From contig NZ_LYMI01000009.1 of assembly GCF_001660815.1 (NCBI RefSeq), forward strand, positions 115,589 to 179,588: a DNA stretch of 64,000 nt, in the 5' to 3' direction. The notes under the pieces are model-generated. The model was not told the DNA's origin. It saw only the letters and a list, made by a program, of their open reading frames with translations, and did no database searches. Each line of letters starts with the position of its first letter. The stretch's first letter is position 1. Positions 18,905-27,931 of the stretch are shown one piece after another. The position numbers were made by a program, and so were the translations under genes. This DNA is from Xanthomonas nasturtii. Lineage in GTDB: Bacteria; Pseudomonadota; Gammaproteobacteria; Xanthomonadales; Xanthomonadaceae.

Positions 18905-19978
18905 TTACAGCGCGTCGAGCAACTTGCGGATTGGCGCCGGCAGGCCCAGCGATCCAAGATCGGCACGTGCCACCCAGCGCAGATCGTCGTTGTCGCGTAC
19001 CGCTGCCCGCAGCGCGACCTTGCGCAGGCGCAGCGGCTGCAGATGCAGGCGGTAATGGCTGAAGGTGTGCACGATCAGCGGCATCTCGTCGGCGCGTTCG
19101 TAGTCGCCGTCGATATGCGCTGCGAACCAGGCGCGCATGCCGCTGTCGGTCTCGGCCTGCGGCAGCGTCCACAGCGAGGCCCAGATGCCGGTCGGTGGGC
19201 GACGCTGCAGCAGGAGATGCCCGTCTGCATTCTGCAGCAGCAGCGCGGTGGCTTCGCGTTCGGGCAGTAGCTTGCCGGGTTTGGGCGTGGGCAATGCCTC
19301 GACCAGGCCATCGCGGCGTGCGCTGCAATCGTCCTGTAGCGGGCACAGCACGCATGCAGGTTTGGCGCGTGTGCACAGCGTTGCGCCGAAATCCATCTGC
19401 GCCTGGGTGTAGTCGGCCAGACGGCCGGCCGGGACGTGCGCGACATGGGTGGTGGCCAGCTGCCATAACTGCTTTTCGACCACCGGCAGGCCGGGATAGC
19501 CGGCGATGCCGTGGAAGCGCGTGAGCACGCGTTTGACGTTGCCATCCATGATCGCGAAAGGATCGTTCCAGGCCTGGCTCAGGATGGCGCCTGCGGTGCT
19601 GCGGCCGATGCCCGGCAGCGCGAGCAGCGCATCGAAATCGCGTGGCAACTCGCCGCCATGCAGGGCGACGCAGTGTTTGGCGGCGGCATGCAGGTTGCGC
19701 GCGCGGGCGTAGTAGCCCAGCCCGGCCCAATGCGCCATCACCGTGTCGTTGTCGGCCGCCGCCAGATCGGACAGTGCAGGGAAGCTTTCCACGAACTTTT
19801 GGAAATACGGAATGACCACCGCAACCTGGGTCTGCTGCAGCATGATCTCCGACAGCCACACCCGGTATGGCGCGCGCGGATGCTGCCAGGGCAGGTCGTG
19901 GCGGCCGTGGCCGTCGAACCAGTGCAGCAGGCGCTCGACGAAGGCGTCGGAAGAAGGGGCGGTGTGATCGGCGGGCAT
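18905..19978 (-). CDS. mutY: A/G-specific adenine DNA glycosylase
   Basis: A 357-residue base-excision repair enzyme removing adenine mispaired with 8-oxoguanine. The N-terminal domain has DLPWQHPRAPYRVWLSEIML, the catalytic region LQQTQVAVVIPY with the essential Glu/Asp positions, the helix-hairpin-helix LPGIGRSTAGAILS with its conserved Asp (MDGNVKRVLTR), and the [4Fe-4S] cluster cysteines CTRAKPACVLCPLQDDC. A C-terminal NUDIX-like domain (about residues 225-355) recognises 8-oxoG. Start 19978 gives a normal family length. Confidence 0.96.
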   Translation of the reverse strand: MPADHTAPSSDAFVERLLHWFDGHGRHDLPWQHPRAPYRVWLSEIMLQQTQVAVVIPYFQKFVESFPALSDLAAADNDTVMAHWAGLGYYARARNLHAAAKHCVALHGGELPRDFDALLALPGIGRSTAGAILSQAWNDPFAIMDGNVKRVLTRFHGIAGYPGLPVVEKQLWQLATTHVAHVPAGRLADYTQAQMDFGATLCTRAKPACVLCPLQDDCSARRDGLVEALPTPKPGKLLPEREATALLLQNADGHLLLQRRPPTGIWASLWTLPQAETDSGMRAWFAAHIDGDYERADEMPLIVHTFSHYRLHLQPLRLRKVALRAAVRDNDDLRWVARADLGSLGLPAPIRKLLDAL

Positions 19979-20494
19979 GACGTCTGCTGGCTGGGAAAAG
20001 GGGCTGGGGGTGTGGTTGAGCCGCCAGACGATGACATACCTTGCCGGTGATCTGCGCCGGCTGGGCGATGGTGCAGGATGCAGCGCACGCTCGTTGCCAG
20101 GCGATCTCCGTGCCTTGATCGCAGCTGCAGGTTGTCACCTACGCAGTGCTTGCCGTCACTGCAGGCAAGTGACGCAAAAGGCAGCGTTGGCCACGCTTCA
20201 TGCGGTGTAGCGGCTTTCTCGTTGCGCAGTTCCTGTGCGAACGCTGCATGTGGCTGCAGCGCTGGCGCTGTGTACAGCGGAGGAAGGCCGCTCGATCGGC
20301 GACGCCTTTCGCTGACCAATCGCAGCGAGCCGGGCATGTCCGAACATTGCCATCTGATCGAACGGCACTTAAGAGACGTCGTGCCGTATTGGCAACCAGT
20401 TGCTCATTCAGCGCATCCATTACACCAGCATCGATTTGCCCTGTGCCGTGGCTGTTGCCTTTCCGGGTCCCTGGTCCCCGGTTCCGGCCGTCAA
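19979..20494. other. intergenic spacer between mutY and ftsY
   Basis: About 515 bases upstream of mutY and downstream of ftsY, both on the minus strand. I see no gene. A short inverted repeat CTTGCC / GGCAAG lies around 20149-20169. On the minus strand just after the ftsY stop, CCGGG-(gaccaggga)-CCCGG could form a weak terminator stem at about 20463-20481. Confidence 0.45.
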
Positions 20495-22159
20495 TCAACC
20501 GCCCAATGCGTCCGGCAACAAGGCATCCACGAACGCCACCGGGTCGAACACGCGCAAATCTTCCGGCCGTTCGCCGATGCCGGCAAAGCGGATCGGAATG
20601 TTGAACTCGCGCGCGAGCGCAAACACCACGCCACCCTTGGCGGTGCCGTCGAGCTTGGTCACGACCAGGCCGGTGACGCCGACCGCAGCATGGAACTGGC
20701 GCAGCTGCGAGATGGCGTTCTGGCCGGTGGTGCCGTCGATGACCATCAGCACTTCGTGCGGCGCGGCGGCGTCGATCTTGCCGAGCACGCGGCGGATCTT
20801 GCCCAGCTCGTTCATCAGCCCGGTCTGGGTGTGCAGGCGGCCGGCGGTATCGGCGATCAATACGTCGGTACCGCGCGCCTTGGCGGCCTGCAGCGCGTCG
20901 AACGCCACCGAGGCGGCATCGGCGTTCTGCCCCTGCGCAATGACCGCCACGCCATTGCGGTCGCCCCAGGCCTGCAGCTGCGCCACGGCGGCGGCGCGGA
21001 AGGTGTCGCCGGCGGCGAGCATCAGGCTGCTGCCTTCGTCCTTGAAGCGCTTGGCCAGCTTGCCGATGGTGGTGGTCTTGCCGACGCCGTTGACGCCAAC
21101 GGTGAGCACCACGAACGGCTTGAGCGAGCGGTCGATGACCAGCGGCTTGGAGACCGGTTGCAGCAGCGCGATGAGATCGGCGCGCAAGGCCTTGAACATC
21201 GCCTGCGCATCGACGAATTCGCGCGCTTTCATGCGCTTGCGCAGGCCTTCGACCAACGCGGTGGTGGCGCCGATGCCGACATCGGCGGTGATCAGCGCGG
21301 TTTCGATTTCATCCAGCAGATCGTCGTCGAGCTTGGGGTTGCGCGAAAACAGGCCACCGAAGCTGCGCGCGAAGGTGCTGTTGCGCAGCCGCTCGCGCCA
21401 GCCGGGTTTGCCTGCGGGCGCGGCTGGCAGCGCATCGTGCTGGCCAACGATGCTGTCGCTGTCTTGGGAGGACGGCAGCGGCGCGCTGACAATGGCTGGT
21501 GCGGTGACGGTCGGCGCAGTGCTTACCGAAGCCGCAGCGATTGGGGCTGCGGCAGCCGGAGCAGCGGCAGGTGTCGGCGTTGCCGCCGGCGGAGCGATGG
21601 CCGGTGACGCGGTGCCCGGCGCGGCGACTATGGCAGGCGCCGCGCTATGCGACGGCGTTACCGGCTGGGCGGGCGTTGCGTCAGGCGGCGTCGGCGTGGT
21701 CTGCGGCTGTACCACCACCGGCGGCACCACAACGGTGACTGGCGTGCCTGGCGCGCTAGCGGGAATCGGGTCGGGCAGCGCCTGCACTGCGGTAGGCGCA
21801 GGCGTTGCCGGGGCCGCAGGTGCGCTTGGAACGGCAGCGATGCTCTGCGCCTGGCTAGTGCGTGCAGCGATCTCCTGTGCAAGCTGGTCGGCCGGCGTTG
21901 CCGCGGTTGGCGGCGATGTTGTCGCAGCTGCCGGTGCAGCAGGTTCGCTGTGCGTGGGCGCTACAGGCGCGGTGGCTACGACCGGAGCTGCGGCTGTGCC
22001 CGTGCTCGGCTCGGCGGTCGGCATCGCCTCGGCCGGCGATACCGGGGTGGCGGCAGACGGCGCGGTGGGGAATGCGGCTGCCAGTTCTTCCAGGCTGTAG
22101 CGCGAGGTACGCGAGCTGTCGGGCGTGGTTGGCTTGTTGCGGCGAAAAAAGCTGGCCAT
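20495..22159 (-). CDS. ftsY: signal recognition particle receptor FtsY
   Basis: A 554-residue SRP GTPase that docks ribosome-SRP complexes at the inner membrane. The start at 22159 gives MASFFRRNKP, the usual membrane-associating N-terminus. Residues about 20-245 form a very long Ala/Pro/Thr-rich low-complexity acidic-domain replacement. The N domain starts near WRERLRNSTFARSFGGLF, and the G domain has VNGVGKTTTIGKLA (G1), DTFRAAAVAQL, DTAGRLHTQ (G3), TKLDGTAKGG (G4) and GIGERPEDLRVF. An upstream in-frame ATG at 22192 is possible but adds no conserved sequence. The extended linker is longer than in Escherichia coli. Confidence 0.96.
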   Translation of the reverse strand: MASFFRRNKPTTPDSSRTSRYSLEELAAAFPTAPSAATPVSPAEAMPTAEPSTGTAAAPVVATAPVAPTHSEPAAPAAATTSPPTAATPADQLAQEIAARTSQAQSIAAVPSAPAAPATPAPTAVQALPDPIPASAPGTPVTVVVPPVVVQPQTTPTPPDATPAQPVTPSHSAAPAIVAAPGTASPAIAPPAATPTPAAAPAAAAPIAAASVSTAPTVTAPAIVSAPLPSSQDSDSIVGQHDALPAAPAGKPGWRERLRNSTFARSFGGLFSRNPKLDDDLLDEIETALITADVGIGATTALVEGLRKRMKAREFVDAQAMFKALRADLIALLQPVSKPLVIDRSLKPFVVLTVGVNGVGKTTTIGKLAKRFKDEGSSLMLAAGDTFRAAAVAQLQAWGDRNGVAVIAQGQNADAASVAFDALQAAKARGTDVLIADTAGRLHTQTGLMNELGKIRRVLGKIDAAAPHEVLMVIDGTTGQNAISQLRQFHAAVGVTGLVVTKLDGTAKGGVVFALAREFNIPIRFAGIGERPEDLRVFDPVAFVDALLPDALGG

Positions 22160-22364
22160 TGGCAACGCAGTAGGGGAAACCCGAAATTCTATCATCCGGG
22201 CCCCGTATCGCCTTGACGCCACCTTCAGCGCAGACGATTGCGCGGGCGCATCGCCTGCGTCACAGCGCGGCCTGCATGGCGGCTCAACTCAGATCGCCAG
22301 CGCGCCGCAAATCCTGCCGAATTCGGCATTTGTGCCAGCTATGTGTCAAGGCGAAATTCTGTTC

Positions 22365-23081
22365 TTACAACTGACCTTTTAGCGCACGGTAATCGCGTGG
22401 CGTCATACCGACGGTAGCCTTGAACTGGCGCGCAAAGGCGCTCTGGTCGGCAAAGCCGCAGCGTTGCCCGATGCTGGCGATGCTTTCGTCGCCGTACAGC
22501 AGCCGCATCGCCGATTCGATGCGCAGCTTGGTCAGTAGCTGCTGCGGGGTGACCTGGAAGACGCGGCGGAAGTGCCGCTCCAGCTGCGCCACCGACAGCC
22601 CGGCCAGATCGGCCAGGGCCTGCACGCGCAGGTTGTCGCCGAAGTTGGCCTGCATGTGTTCCATCACCTGGCTCAAGCGCTCGTAAGCGGAGTGACGGCT
22701 GTCGGGCTGGCCGAGATCGCGCGAGATGCCGACCACGCCGATGACCTCGTTGGCCTCGCACAGCGGGCGTTTGAAGGTCAGGCACCAGCCGGGCAGGCGG
22801 TTGGGATACAGATGCACTTCGAGCTGGTTGTCGATGAGCTCGCCACACAGCACGCGGCGGTCCTGCATCATGTAACTGCCGCCCAGCGGCAAGGGGAAGA
22901 CTTCCAGTGGCGAGCGGCCGATGATCTCGCTGCGCAGCTTGCGTCCAAGCCGGCGCACCAGGGTCAGGTTGCAGTGGGTGTAGCGGCCCTCGCTGTCCTT
23001 GATGAAGAACACCACATCCGGCAGTGCATCGAACAGCGTCTGCATTTCCAGCGCGGGAAGGTTGAGGTCCATCGGGGTCAT
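22365..23081 (-). CDS. PAS-AraC transcriptional regulator, divergent to hydroxyproline genes
   Basis: About 238 residues. The N-terminal PAS domain (LFDALPDVVFFIKDSEGRYT) is followed by an AraC/XylS DNA-binding domain of two helix-turn-helices (VQALADLAGLSVAQLERHFR and SIASIGQRCGFADQSAFARQF, ending TPRDYRA). Its position, divergent from the 4-hydroxyproline epimerase gene, makes it the likely activator of that operon. A PAS rather than cupin sensor is unusual for sugar-type AraC proteins but is seen in regulators of hydroxyproline and choline catabolism. The start is uncertain: GTG 23093, ATG 23081 and ATG 23072 are all in frame, and none has a clear ribosome-binding site. Confidence 0.88.
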   Translation of the reverse strand: MTPMDLNLPALEMQTLFDALPDVVFFIKDSEGRYTHCNLTLVRRLGRKLRSEIIGRSPLEVFPLPLGGSYMMQDRRVLCGELIDNQLEVHLYPNRLPGWCLTFKRPLCEANEVIGVVGISRDLGQPDSRHSAYERLSQVMEHMQANFGDNLRVQALADLAGLSVAQLERHFRRVFQVTPQQLLTKLRIESAMRLLYGDESIASIGQRCGFADQSAFARQFKATVGMTPRDYRALKGQL

Positions 23082-23101
23082 GGTAGCGGTCACGATTTGA
23101 C

Positions 23102-23121
23102 GGTTGCACGAAGGTGCAACC
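23102..23121. promoter_or_regulatory. candidate operator: 8-bp inverted repeat in the divergent spacer
   Basis: GGTTGCAC-gaag-GTGCAACC is a perfect inverted repeat immediately upstream of the AraC-type regulator. Further TGCAC/GTGCA half-sites occur across the same 150-base spacer (about 23152, 23171 and 23201). Their clustering between the regulator and the epimerase suggests a binding region for that regulator. No experiment supports this. Confidence 0.5.
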
Positions 23122-23241
23122 CAGCAATGATCCTAGCGCAAACGCGCGGCTGTGCATCGGGTTGTCGATTGTGCAGATTTCCGCATTTTCACTTCGCATT
23201 GCACGCTAGTCGTGCGCGGGCCGGCAGTGGGAGCATGAGCC

Positions 23242-24180
23242 ATGCACACCATCGACGTCATCGACTCCCACACGGCCGGCGAACCTACCCGCGTGGTCCT
23301 CTCCGGCTTTCCCGATCTGGGCGATGGCGACCTGGCGCAGTGCCGCGAACGCTTCGGCCGCGAGTTCGACCACTGGCGCAGCGCCATCGCCTGCGAGCCG
23401 CGTGGGTCGGACACCATGGTGGGCGCGTTGTTGCTGCCGCCGCGCGACCCGAGCGCCTGCACCGGGGTGATCTTTTTCAACAACGTGGGCTACCTGGGCA
23501 TGTGCGGGCACGGCACGATTGGTGTGGTGCGCACGCTGGCCGAACTGGGGCGCATTGCGCCGGGCCAGCACCGCATCGAGACGCCGGTGGGTACGGTGGG
23601 GGTAGAGCTGGCCGACGATGGCACGGTGTGGGTAGACAACGTGGAAAGTTATCGTGCGGCCACCGATGTGGTGGTGGACGTGCCGGGGTATGGCACGGTG
23701 CGCGGCGATGTGGCCTGGGGCGGCAACTGGTTTTTCATCACCGAGCAGGCGCCGTGTGTGCTGGACCTGGCGCATCAGCGCGAGCTGACCGGCTACACCG
23801 AAGCGATCCGGCTGGCCCTGCAAGCGGCCGGGATCACGGGCGAGGGCGGTGGCGAGATCGACCATATCGAAGTCAACGGCGCCGCGCCCGACGGCAGCGG
23901 CGTGGCACGCAATTTCGTGCTGTGCCCGGGCTTGGCCTACGACCGCTCGCCGTGCGGTACCGGCACCAGCGCCAAGCTGGCGTGCCTGGCCGCCGACGGC
24001 AAGCTGGCCGAGGGCGAGCGCTGGGTGCAGCAAGGCATCCTGGGTAGTGCGTTCGAAGGCAGTTATCGTCTGAGCGGGCGCGGTATTGCGCCGCGCATCA
24101 GCGGGCAGGCGTACATCACTGCGCGCGCGCAATTGCTGATCGACCCGGCCGACCCGTTCGCCTGGGGCATCGTGGCCTGA
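23242..24180 (+). CDS. 4-hydroxyproline 2-epimerase
   Basis: A 312-residue proline-racemase-superfamily enzyme that converts trans-4-hydroxy-L-proline to cis-4-hydroxy-D-proline, the first catabolic step. Both catalytic cysteines are present: Cys88 in [10 protein letters not shown] and Cys238 in [11 protein letters not shown], which separates true 4-hydroxyproline epimerases from the Cys-to-Thr dehydratases of the same family. The leader [13 protein letters not shown] is also typical. It is the first gene of a run in which every next gene overlaps by 1-8 bases. The neighbours encode the oxidation and deamination steps, which strongly supports the specificity. Confidence 0.94.
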   Translation: MHTIDVIDSHTAGEPTRVVLSGFPDLGDGDLAQCRERFGREFDHWRSAIACEPRGSDTMVGALLLPPRDPSACTGVIFFNNVGYLGMCGHGTIGVVRTLAELGRIAPGQHRIETPVGTVGVELADDGTVWVDNVESYRAATDVVVDVPGYGTVRGDVAWGGNWFFITEQAPCVLDLAHQRELTGYTEAIRLALQAAGITGEGGGEIDHIEVNGAAPDGSGVARNFVLCPGLAYDRSPCGTGTSAKLACLAADGKLAEGERWVQQGILGSAFEGSYRLSGRGIAPRISGQAYITARAQLLIDPADPFAWGIVA

Positions 24181-25478
24181 TGGCGGCCGTGCGGCCCGCG
24201 CCGGTGGTTGCGTCGGCCGTGGCGTCGGCCGATCTGTTGCCTGATCCCATCCCCGGCACGTCTGCTGCGCTGCCCGCGTCGCCATCGCCCGCGATGACCT
24301 CTGCGCCTGTGCCGGGTTCCGTTGCCGGATCCGAATCCGGCTCTGCACCGCCTGCCGCTTCCACGCAGCGCAGTTACGACCTGATCGTGGTCGGTGCCGG
24401 CATCGTGGGCGCCGCCTGCGCCGAGGCTGCAGCGGGCGAGGGGCTGCGGGTGGCGATCGTCGAACCGGGACCGATCGGCGGCGGCTCCACCGCAGCGGCA
24501 ATGGGGCACCTGGTGGCGATGGACGACGATCCGGCCGAGCTGGCGTTGTCGGCGTATTCGCTGCGCCTGTGGGAGCGCTTCGCCACGCTGAGCGAAGCCG
24601 AATTCAGCCGTTGCGGCACGCTGTGGGTGGCCCGCGATGCGCGCGAACTGGCGGCGGTGCCGGCCAAGATCACGCGCCTGGCCGCTGCCGACCTGCAGGC
24701 AGAAGCGATCGATGCGGCGCAGTTGTATGCGCTGGAGCCGCAGCTGGTGCCAGGCCTGGCAGGCGGCATGCGCGTGCCCGCTGAAGCGGTGGTGTATCCG
24801 CCGCGGGTGGCACGGCATCTGGTGAGCCTGGCCTGCAAGGCCGGCGCGCAGGTGTTTGCCGGCCGCCGCGTTGCGCAGTTGGAGGAGCATGCAGTGCGTC
24901 TGGACGATGGCCAGATGCTTTCCGGGCCGGTGCTGGTGGCCAGCGGTGTGGCCTTGCCGCAGTTGCTGCCCGAGCTGGCGTTGCGCCCGCGCAAGGGCCA
25001 CCTGGTGATCACCGACCGCCACCCGGGGTTGATCCGGCATCAGCTGCTGGAGCTCGGTTATGCGGATTCGGCGCACGGCGCCGACGACACCAGCGTGGCC
25101 TTCAATGTGCAGCCGCGGCCGACCGGCCAGATATTGATCGGCTCCTCGCGCCAGTTCGGCGAGCACGATCGCGCGTTGTCGATGCCGGTGCTGCAGCAGA
25201 TGTTGCAGCGCGCCTTTGCCTATCTGCCGGTGCTGCGCGAGTTGCAGGCAATTCGCGTATGGACCGGGTTGCGTCCGGCCACGCCGGACGGGCGGCCGTA
25301 TCTTGGGCCGGTGCCCGGCCGCCGCGATGTGTGGGTGGCTGCCGGTCACGAGGGGCTGGGCGTCACCACGGCGCTGGGGAGCGCACGGGTGATCGTGGAC
25401 AGCCTGCTCGGGCGCACGCCGGCCATCGACCCGGCGCCGTACGCACCGGCGCGTGCCGTGCAGGGCGCGGCCGTATGA
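24180..25478 (+). CDS. D-hydroxyproline dehydrogenase, DAO-type FAD subunit
   Basis: A 432-residue flavoprotein with the dinucleotide fold YDLIVVGAGIVGAACAEAA near residue 66 and the DAO-superfamily C-terminus WTGLRPATPDGRPYLGP with AAGHEGLGVTTALGSA. It oxidises cis-4-hydroxy-D-proline to the pyrroline, together with the next two gene products, as in the heteromeric enzyme of Pseudomonas aeruginosa. The ATG shares a base with the epimerase stop (TGATG). Oddly, about 64 Ala/Pro/Ser-rich residues precede the FAD motif. No later start close to the motif is evident (Met39 lies within the extension), so the extension may be real, but it is not a recognisable signal peptide. Confidence 0.9.
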   Translation: MAAVRPAPVVASAVASADLLPDPIPGTSAALPASPSPAMTSAPVPGSVAGSESGSAPPAASTQRSYDLIVVGAGIVGAACAEAAAGEGLRVAIVEPGPIGGGSTAAAMGHLVAMDDDPAELALSAYSLRLWERFATLSEAEFSRCGTLWVARDARELAAVPAKITRLAAADLQAEAIDAAQLYALEPQLVPGLAGGMRVPAEAVVYPPRVARHLVSLACKAGAQVFAGRRVAQLEEHAVRLDDGQMLSGPVLVASGVALPQLLPELALRPRKGHLVITDRHPGLIRHQLLELGYADSAHGADDTSVAFNVQPRPTGQILIGSSRQFGEHDRALSMPVLQQMLQRAFAYLPVLRELQAIRVWTGLRPATPDGRPYLGPVPGRRDVWVAAGHEGLGVTTALGSARVIVDSLLGRTPAIDPAPYAPARAVQGAAV

Positions 25479-25720
25479 GCGCGACAGTGCGGCTGCACGT
25501 GGATGCGCAGCTGGTCGAGGTGCCGGCCGGTGCCAGCGTGGCGGCCGCGGTGGCGCAGGCCACGCTGCAGTTCCGGCAATCGAGCAGCGGGCAACCGCGC
25601 GCGCCGTTATGCGGCATGGGCGTGTGTTTCGAATGCCGCGTGCGGATCGATGGCATCGGCCAGCAACGCGCGTGTCTGGTGGACGCACGCGATGGCATGC
25701 AGGTGCGCAGCGATGGCTGA
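25475..25720 (+). CDS. D-hydroxyproline dehydrogenase, small [2Fe-2S] subunit
   Basis: An 81-residue ferredoxin-like subunit. The plant-type cluster motif is visible as PLCGMGVCFECRVRIDG followed by RACL, giving four Cys in the C-x4-C-x2-C-xn-C order. It overlaps the FAD subunit stop by four bases (ATGA). Such small subunits accompany the two larger flavoprotein subunits in heteromeric amine/imino-acid dehydrogenases (the HcnA-type arrangement) and pass electrons between them. Confidence 0.9.
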   Translation: MSATVRLHVDAQLVEVPAGASVAAAVAQATLQFRQSSSGQPRAPLCGMGVCFECRVRIDGIGQQRACLVDARDGMQVRSDG

Positions 25721-27026
25721 GCGCGTGCTGCATTTCGATGTGTTGGTGATCGGCGCCGGCCCGGCCGGGTTGGCCGCAGCGCAGGCGGCGGCCAGTCACG
25801 GTGTGCGCGTGGGCATGGTGGACATGCAGCCGCGTGCGGGTGGGCAGGTGTGGCGCAGCGATGTGCAGCACGGTGCGCCGGCCGCTGCGCGCGCGCTGCT
25901 GCAACAGGTGCAGGGCGATGCGGCGATCACGCTGCTGACGCGCACGCAGGTTCTGCTGGCGCAACCGGGCTGGTTGTTGGCCGATGGCCCGGATGGCACG
26001 CTGCAACTGCATTACGCCGCCCTGGTGCTGGCCACCGGTGCGCGCGAATTGCTGCTGCCGTTTCCGGGCTGGACCTTGCCCGGCGTGACCGGTGCCGGCG
26101 CCGCCCAGGCGCTGGCCAAACAGGGCTGGCCGCTGGCCGGCAAGCGCGTGCTGGTGGCCGGCAGTGGCCCGTTGTTGCTGGCCAGTGCGGCCACCTTGCA
26201 ACGGCATGGCGCGCAGGTGCTGGGCATCCACGAACAGGCTTCGGCAGCGGCGCTGCGCCAGTTCGCGCTGCAGTTGTGGCGCTGGCCGGGCAAGGCCGCG
26301 CAGGCTGCCGCGTTGCGCCTGCAGCTGCACGCAGTGGCGTATCGCGCCGGCAGCGTCGTGAACGCCGCAGATGGCGATACGCAGCTACGCGAAGTCGAGC
26401 TTGAAGGGCCCGGCGGCCGCACGCGCATTGCGTGCGATCAATTGGCGGTGGGCTACGGCCTGGTGCCCAATACCGAGCTGGCGCAATTGCTGGGCTGCCA
26501 GCTGCAGGCGTATGGGGCGCACCAACAGGTGCAGGTGGATGCGCTGCTGCGCACCAGCGTCACCCAGATCTTTGCCGCCGGCGAAGCCTGCGGCATCGGC
26601 GGGCGCGATTGCGCCTTGATTGAAGGCGCGATGGCCGGGCACATGGCCGCCGATGCGCCGGAGGGCGCGTTGCGCCTGCAACCACGGCGGCGCGCAGCGC
26701 GTGCATTTGCCGATCTGTTGCAGCAGCAGTTCGCGCTGGACCCGCGCATCCGCGCGCTGGCGCAACCAGACACGCTGATCTGCCGTTGCGAAGACGTGCC
26801 GCTGGGTGCGTTGGACAACTTCACCGATGCACGCGACGCCAAGCTGGCCTCGCGCTGCGGCATGGGCGCCTGCCAGGGCCGCGTCTGCGGCACCGCGCTG
26901 GCCGAACTGGGCCGTTGCCCGCCCGAGCTTTCCACCGACGCCGGCCGCCGGCCGCCGTTGTTCCCGGTCCGCCTCGCGGCGCTGGCCGACTCGTTCACTT
27001 CCGACTCGCAAGGGAATCACCCATGA
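25713..27026 (+). CDS. D-hydroxyproline dehydrogenase, large FAD/NAD(P)-type subunit
   Basis: A 437-residue flavoprotein with two dinucleotide-binding motifs (FDVLVIGAGPAGLAAAQAAA and RVLVAGSGPLLLASAAT) and a C-terminal BFD-like [2Fe-2S] domain (CRCEDVPLGAL then CGMGACQGRVC). This is the HcnB/SoxA-alpha-like layout seen in the alpha subunit of heteromeric D-hydroxyproline dehydrogenase. The start overlaps the small subunit by eight bases, so the three subunits are probably made in fixed proportion. The electrons likely go to the respiratory chain. Confidence 0.9.
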   Translation: MAERVLHFDVLVIGAGPAGLAAAQAAASHGVRVGMVDMQPRAGGQVWRSDVQHGAPAAARALLQQVQGDAAITLLTRTQVLLAQPGWLLADGPDGTLQLHYAALVLATGARELLLPFPGWTLPGVTGAGAAQALAKQGWPLAGKRVLVAGSGPLLLASAATLQRHGAQVLGIHEQASAAALRQFALQLWRWPGKAAQAAALRLQLHAVAYRAGSVVNAADGDTQLREVELEGPGGRTRIACDQLAVGYGLVPNTELAQLLGCQLQAYGAHQQVQVDALLRTSVTQIFAAGEACGIGGRDCALIEGAMAGHMAADAPEGALRLQPRRRAARAFADLLQQQFALDPRIRALAQPDTLICRCEDVPLGALDNFTDARDAKLASRCGMGACQGRVCGTALAELGRCPPELSTDAGRRPPLFPVRLAALADSFTSDSQGNHP

Positions 27027-27931
27027 GCATTGCTGCGTTCTGGCACGGCGTGTTGCCGGCCATCACCACCCCGTTCACCGCCAATGGCGATATCGACCAC
27101 GACTTTCTCGGCAAGCATGCCAACCAGCTGGTGGATGCCGGTTGCACCGCGATCGTGCCGCTGGGTTCGTTGGGCGAGGCCGCGACCTTGAGCGTGGACG
27201 ACAAGCTGGCGATCCTGCGCACACTGGTCACCGCCTTGAACGGCCGCGTGCCGGTGGTGCCGGGCATCGCCAGCCTGGCAACCGGCGAAGCGGTGGCGCT
27301 GGCCAAGGCGGCCAAGGAGATCGGCTGCGGCGGCCTGATGGTGCTGCCGCCGTACGTGTACTCCACCGACTGGCGCGAGATGGGCGCACATGTGCGCGCG
27401 GTGATCGGCGCAACCGACCTGCCGGTGATCCTGTACAACAACCCGGTCGCCTACAAGACCGATTTCGGCCCGGCGCAGATTGCCGAGCTGGCCGCCGAAT
27501 TCCCCAACCTGCAGGCAGTGAAGGAGTCCTCCGGCGACGTGCGCCGCTTCGCCGCGCTGCAGGAGCTGCTGGGCGATCGTCTGGCGCTGCTGGTGGGCAT
27601 GGACGATGCCATCGTCGAAGGCGTGAGCATGGGCGCCAAGGGCTGGATCGCCGGCCTGGTCAATGCGTATCCGAAAGAATCGGTGCGCCTGTTCGAGCTC
27701 GCCCGCGACGGCGGTTACCCGGCGGCAAAGGAGTTGTACCACTGGTTCCTGCCGCTGCTGCGCCTGGACACCGTGCCCACCTTCGTGCAGCTGATCAAGC
27801 TGGTGCAGGCAAAGGTGGGCATGGGCAGCGAGCAGGTACGTGCGCCGCGGCTGGTGGTGGCCGGCGCCGAACGCGATGCCGCGTTGAAGGTGATCGAGCA
27901 TGCCATTGCCACGGCGCCGAAGAACAGCTAG
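27023..27931 (+). CDS. 1-pyrroline-4-hydroxy-2-carboxylate deaminase (DapA/NAL family)
   Basis: A 302-residue class I aldolase-fold lyase. Visible features are ITTPFTANGDIDHDFL, PLGSLGEAATL (the GxxGE motif), the catalytic Tyr in VILYNNPVAY, and the Schiff-base Lys in LQAVKESSGD. Dihydrodipicolinate-synthase homologues placed beside 4-hydroxyproline epimerase and D-hydroxyproline dehydrogenase convert 1-pyrroline-4-hydroxy-2-carboxylate to 2-oxoglutarate semialdehyde plus ammonia. Context, rather than the family alone, sets the name. The ATG overlaps the preceding stop by four bases. Confidence 0.92.
   Translation: MSIAAFWHGVLPAITTPFTANGDIDHDFLGKHANQLVDAGCTAIVPLGSLGEAATLSVDDKLAILRTLVTALNGRVPVVPGIASLATGEAVALAKAAKEIGCGGLMVLPPYVYSTDWREMGAHVRAVIGATDLPVILYNNPVAYKTDFGPAQIAELAAEFPNLQAVKESSGDVRRFAALQELLGDRLALLVGMDDAIVEGVSMGAKGWIAGLVNAYPKESVRLFELARDGGYPAAKELYHWFLPLLRLDTVPTFVQLIKLVQAKVGMGSEQVRAPRLVVAGAERDAALKVIEHAIATAPKNS

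Noticed and set aside
27023..27931. Naming this gene dapA (dihydrodipicolinate synthase)
   Set aside because: The family fits, but the overlapping hydroxyproline catabolic genes point to the pyrroline deaminase role.
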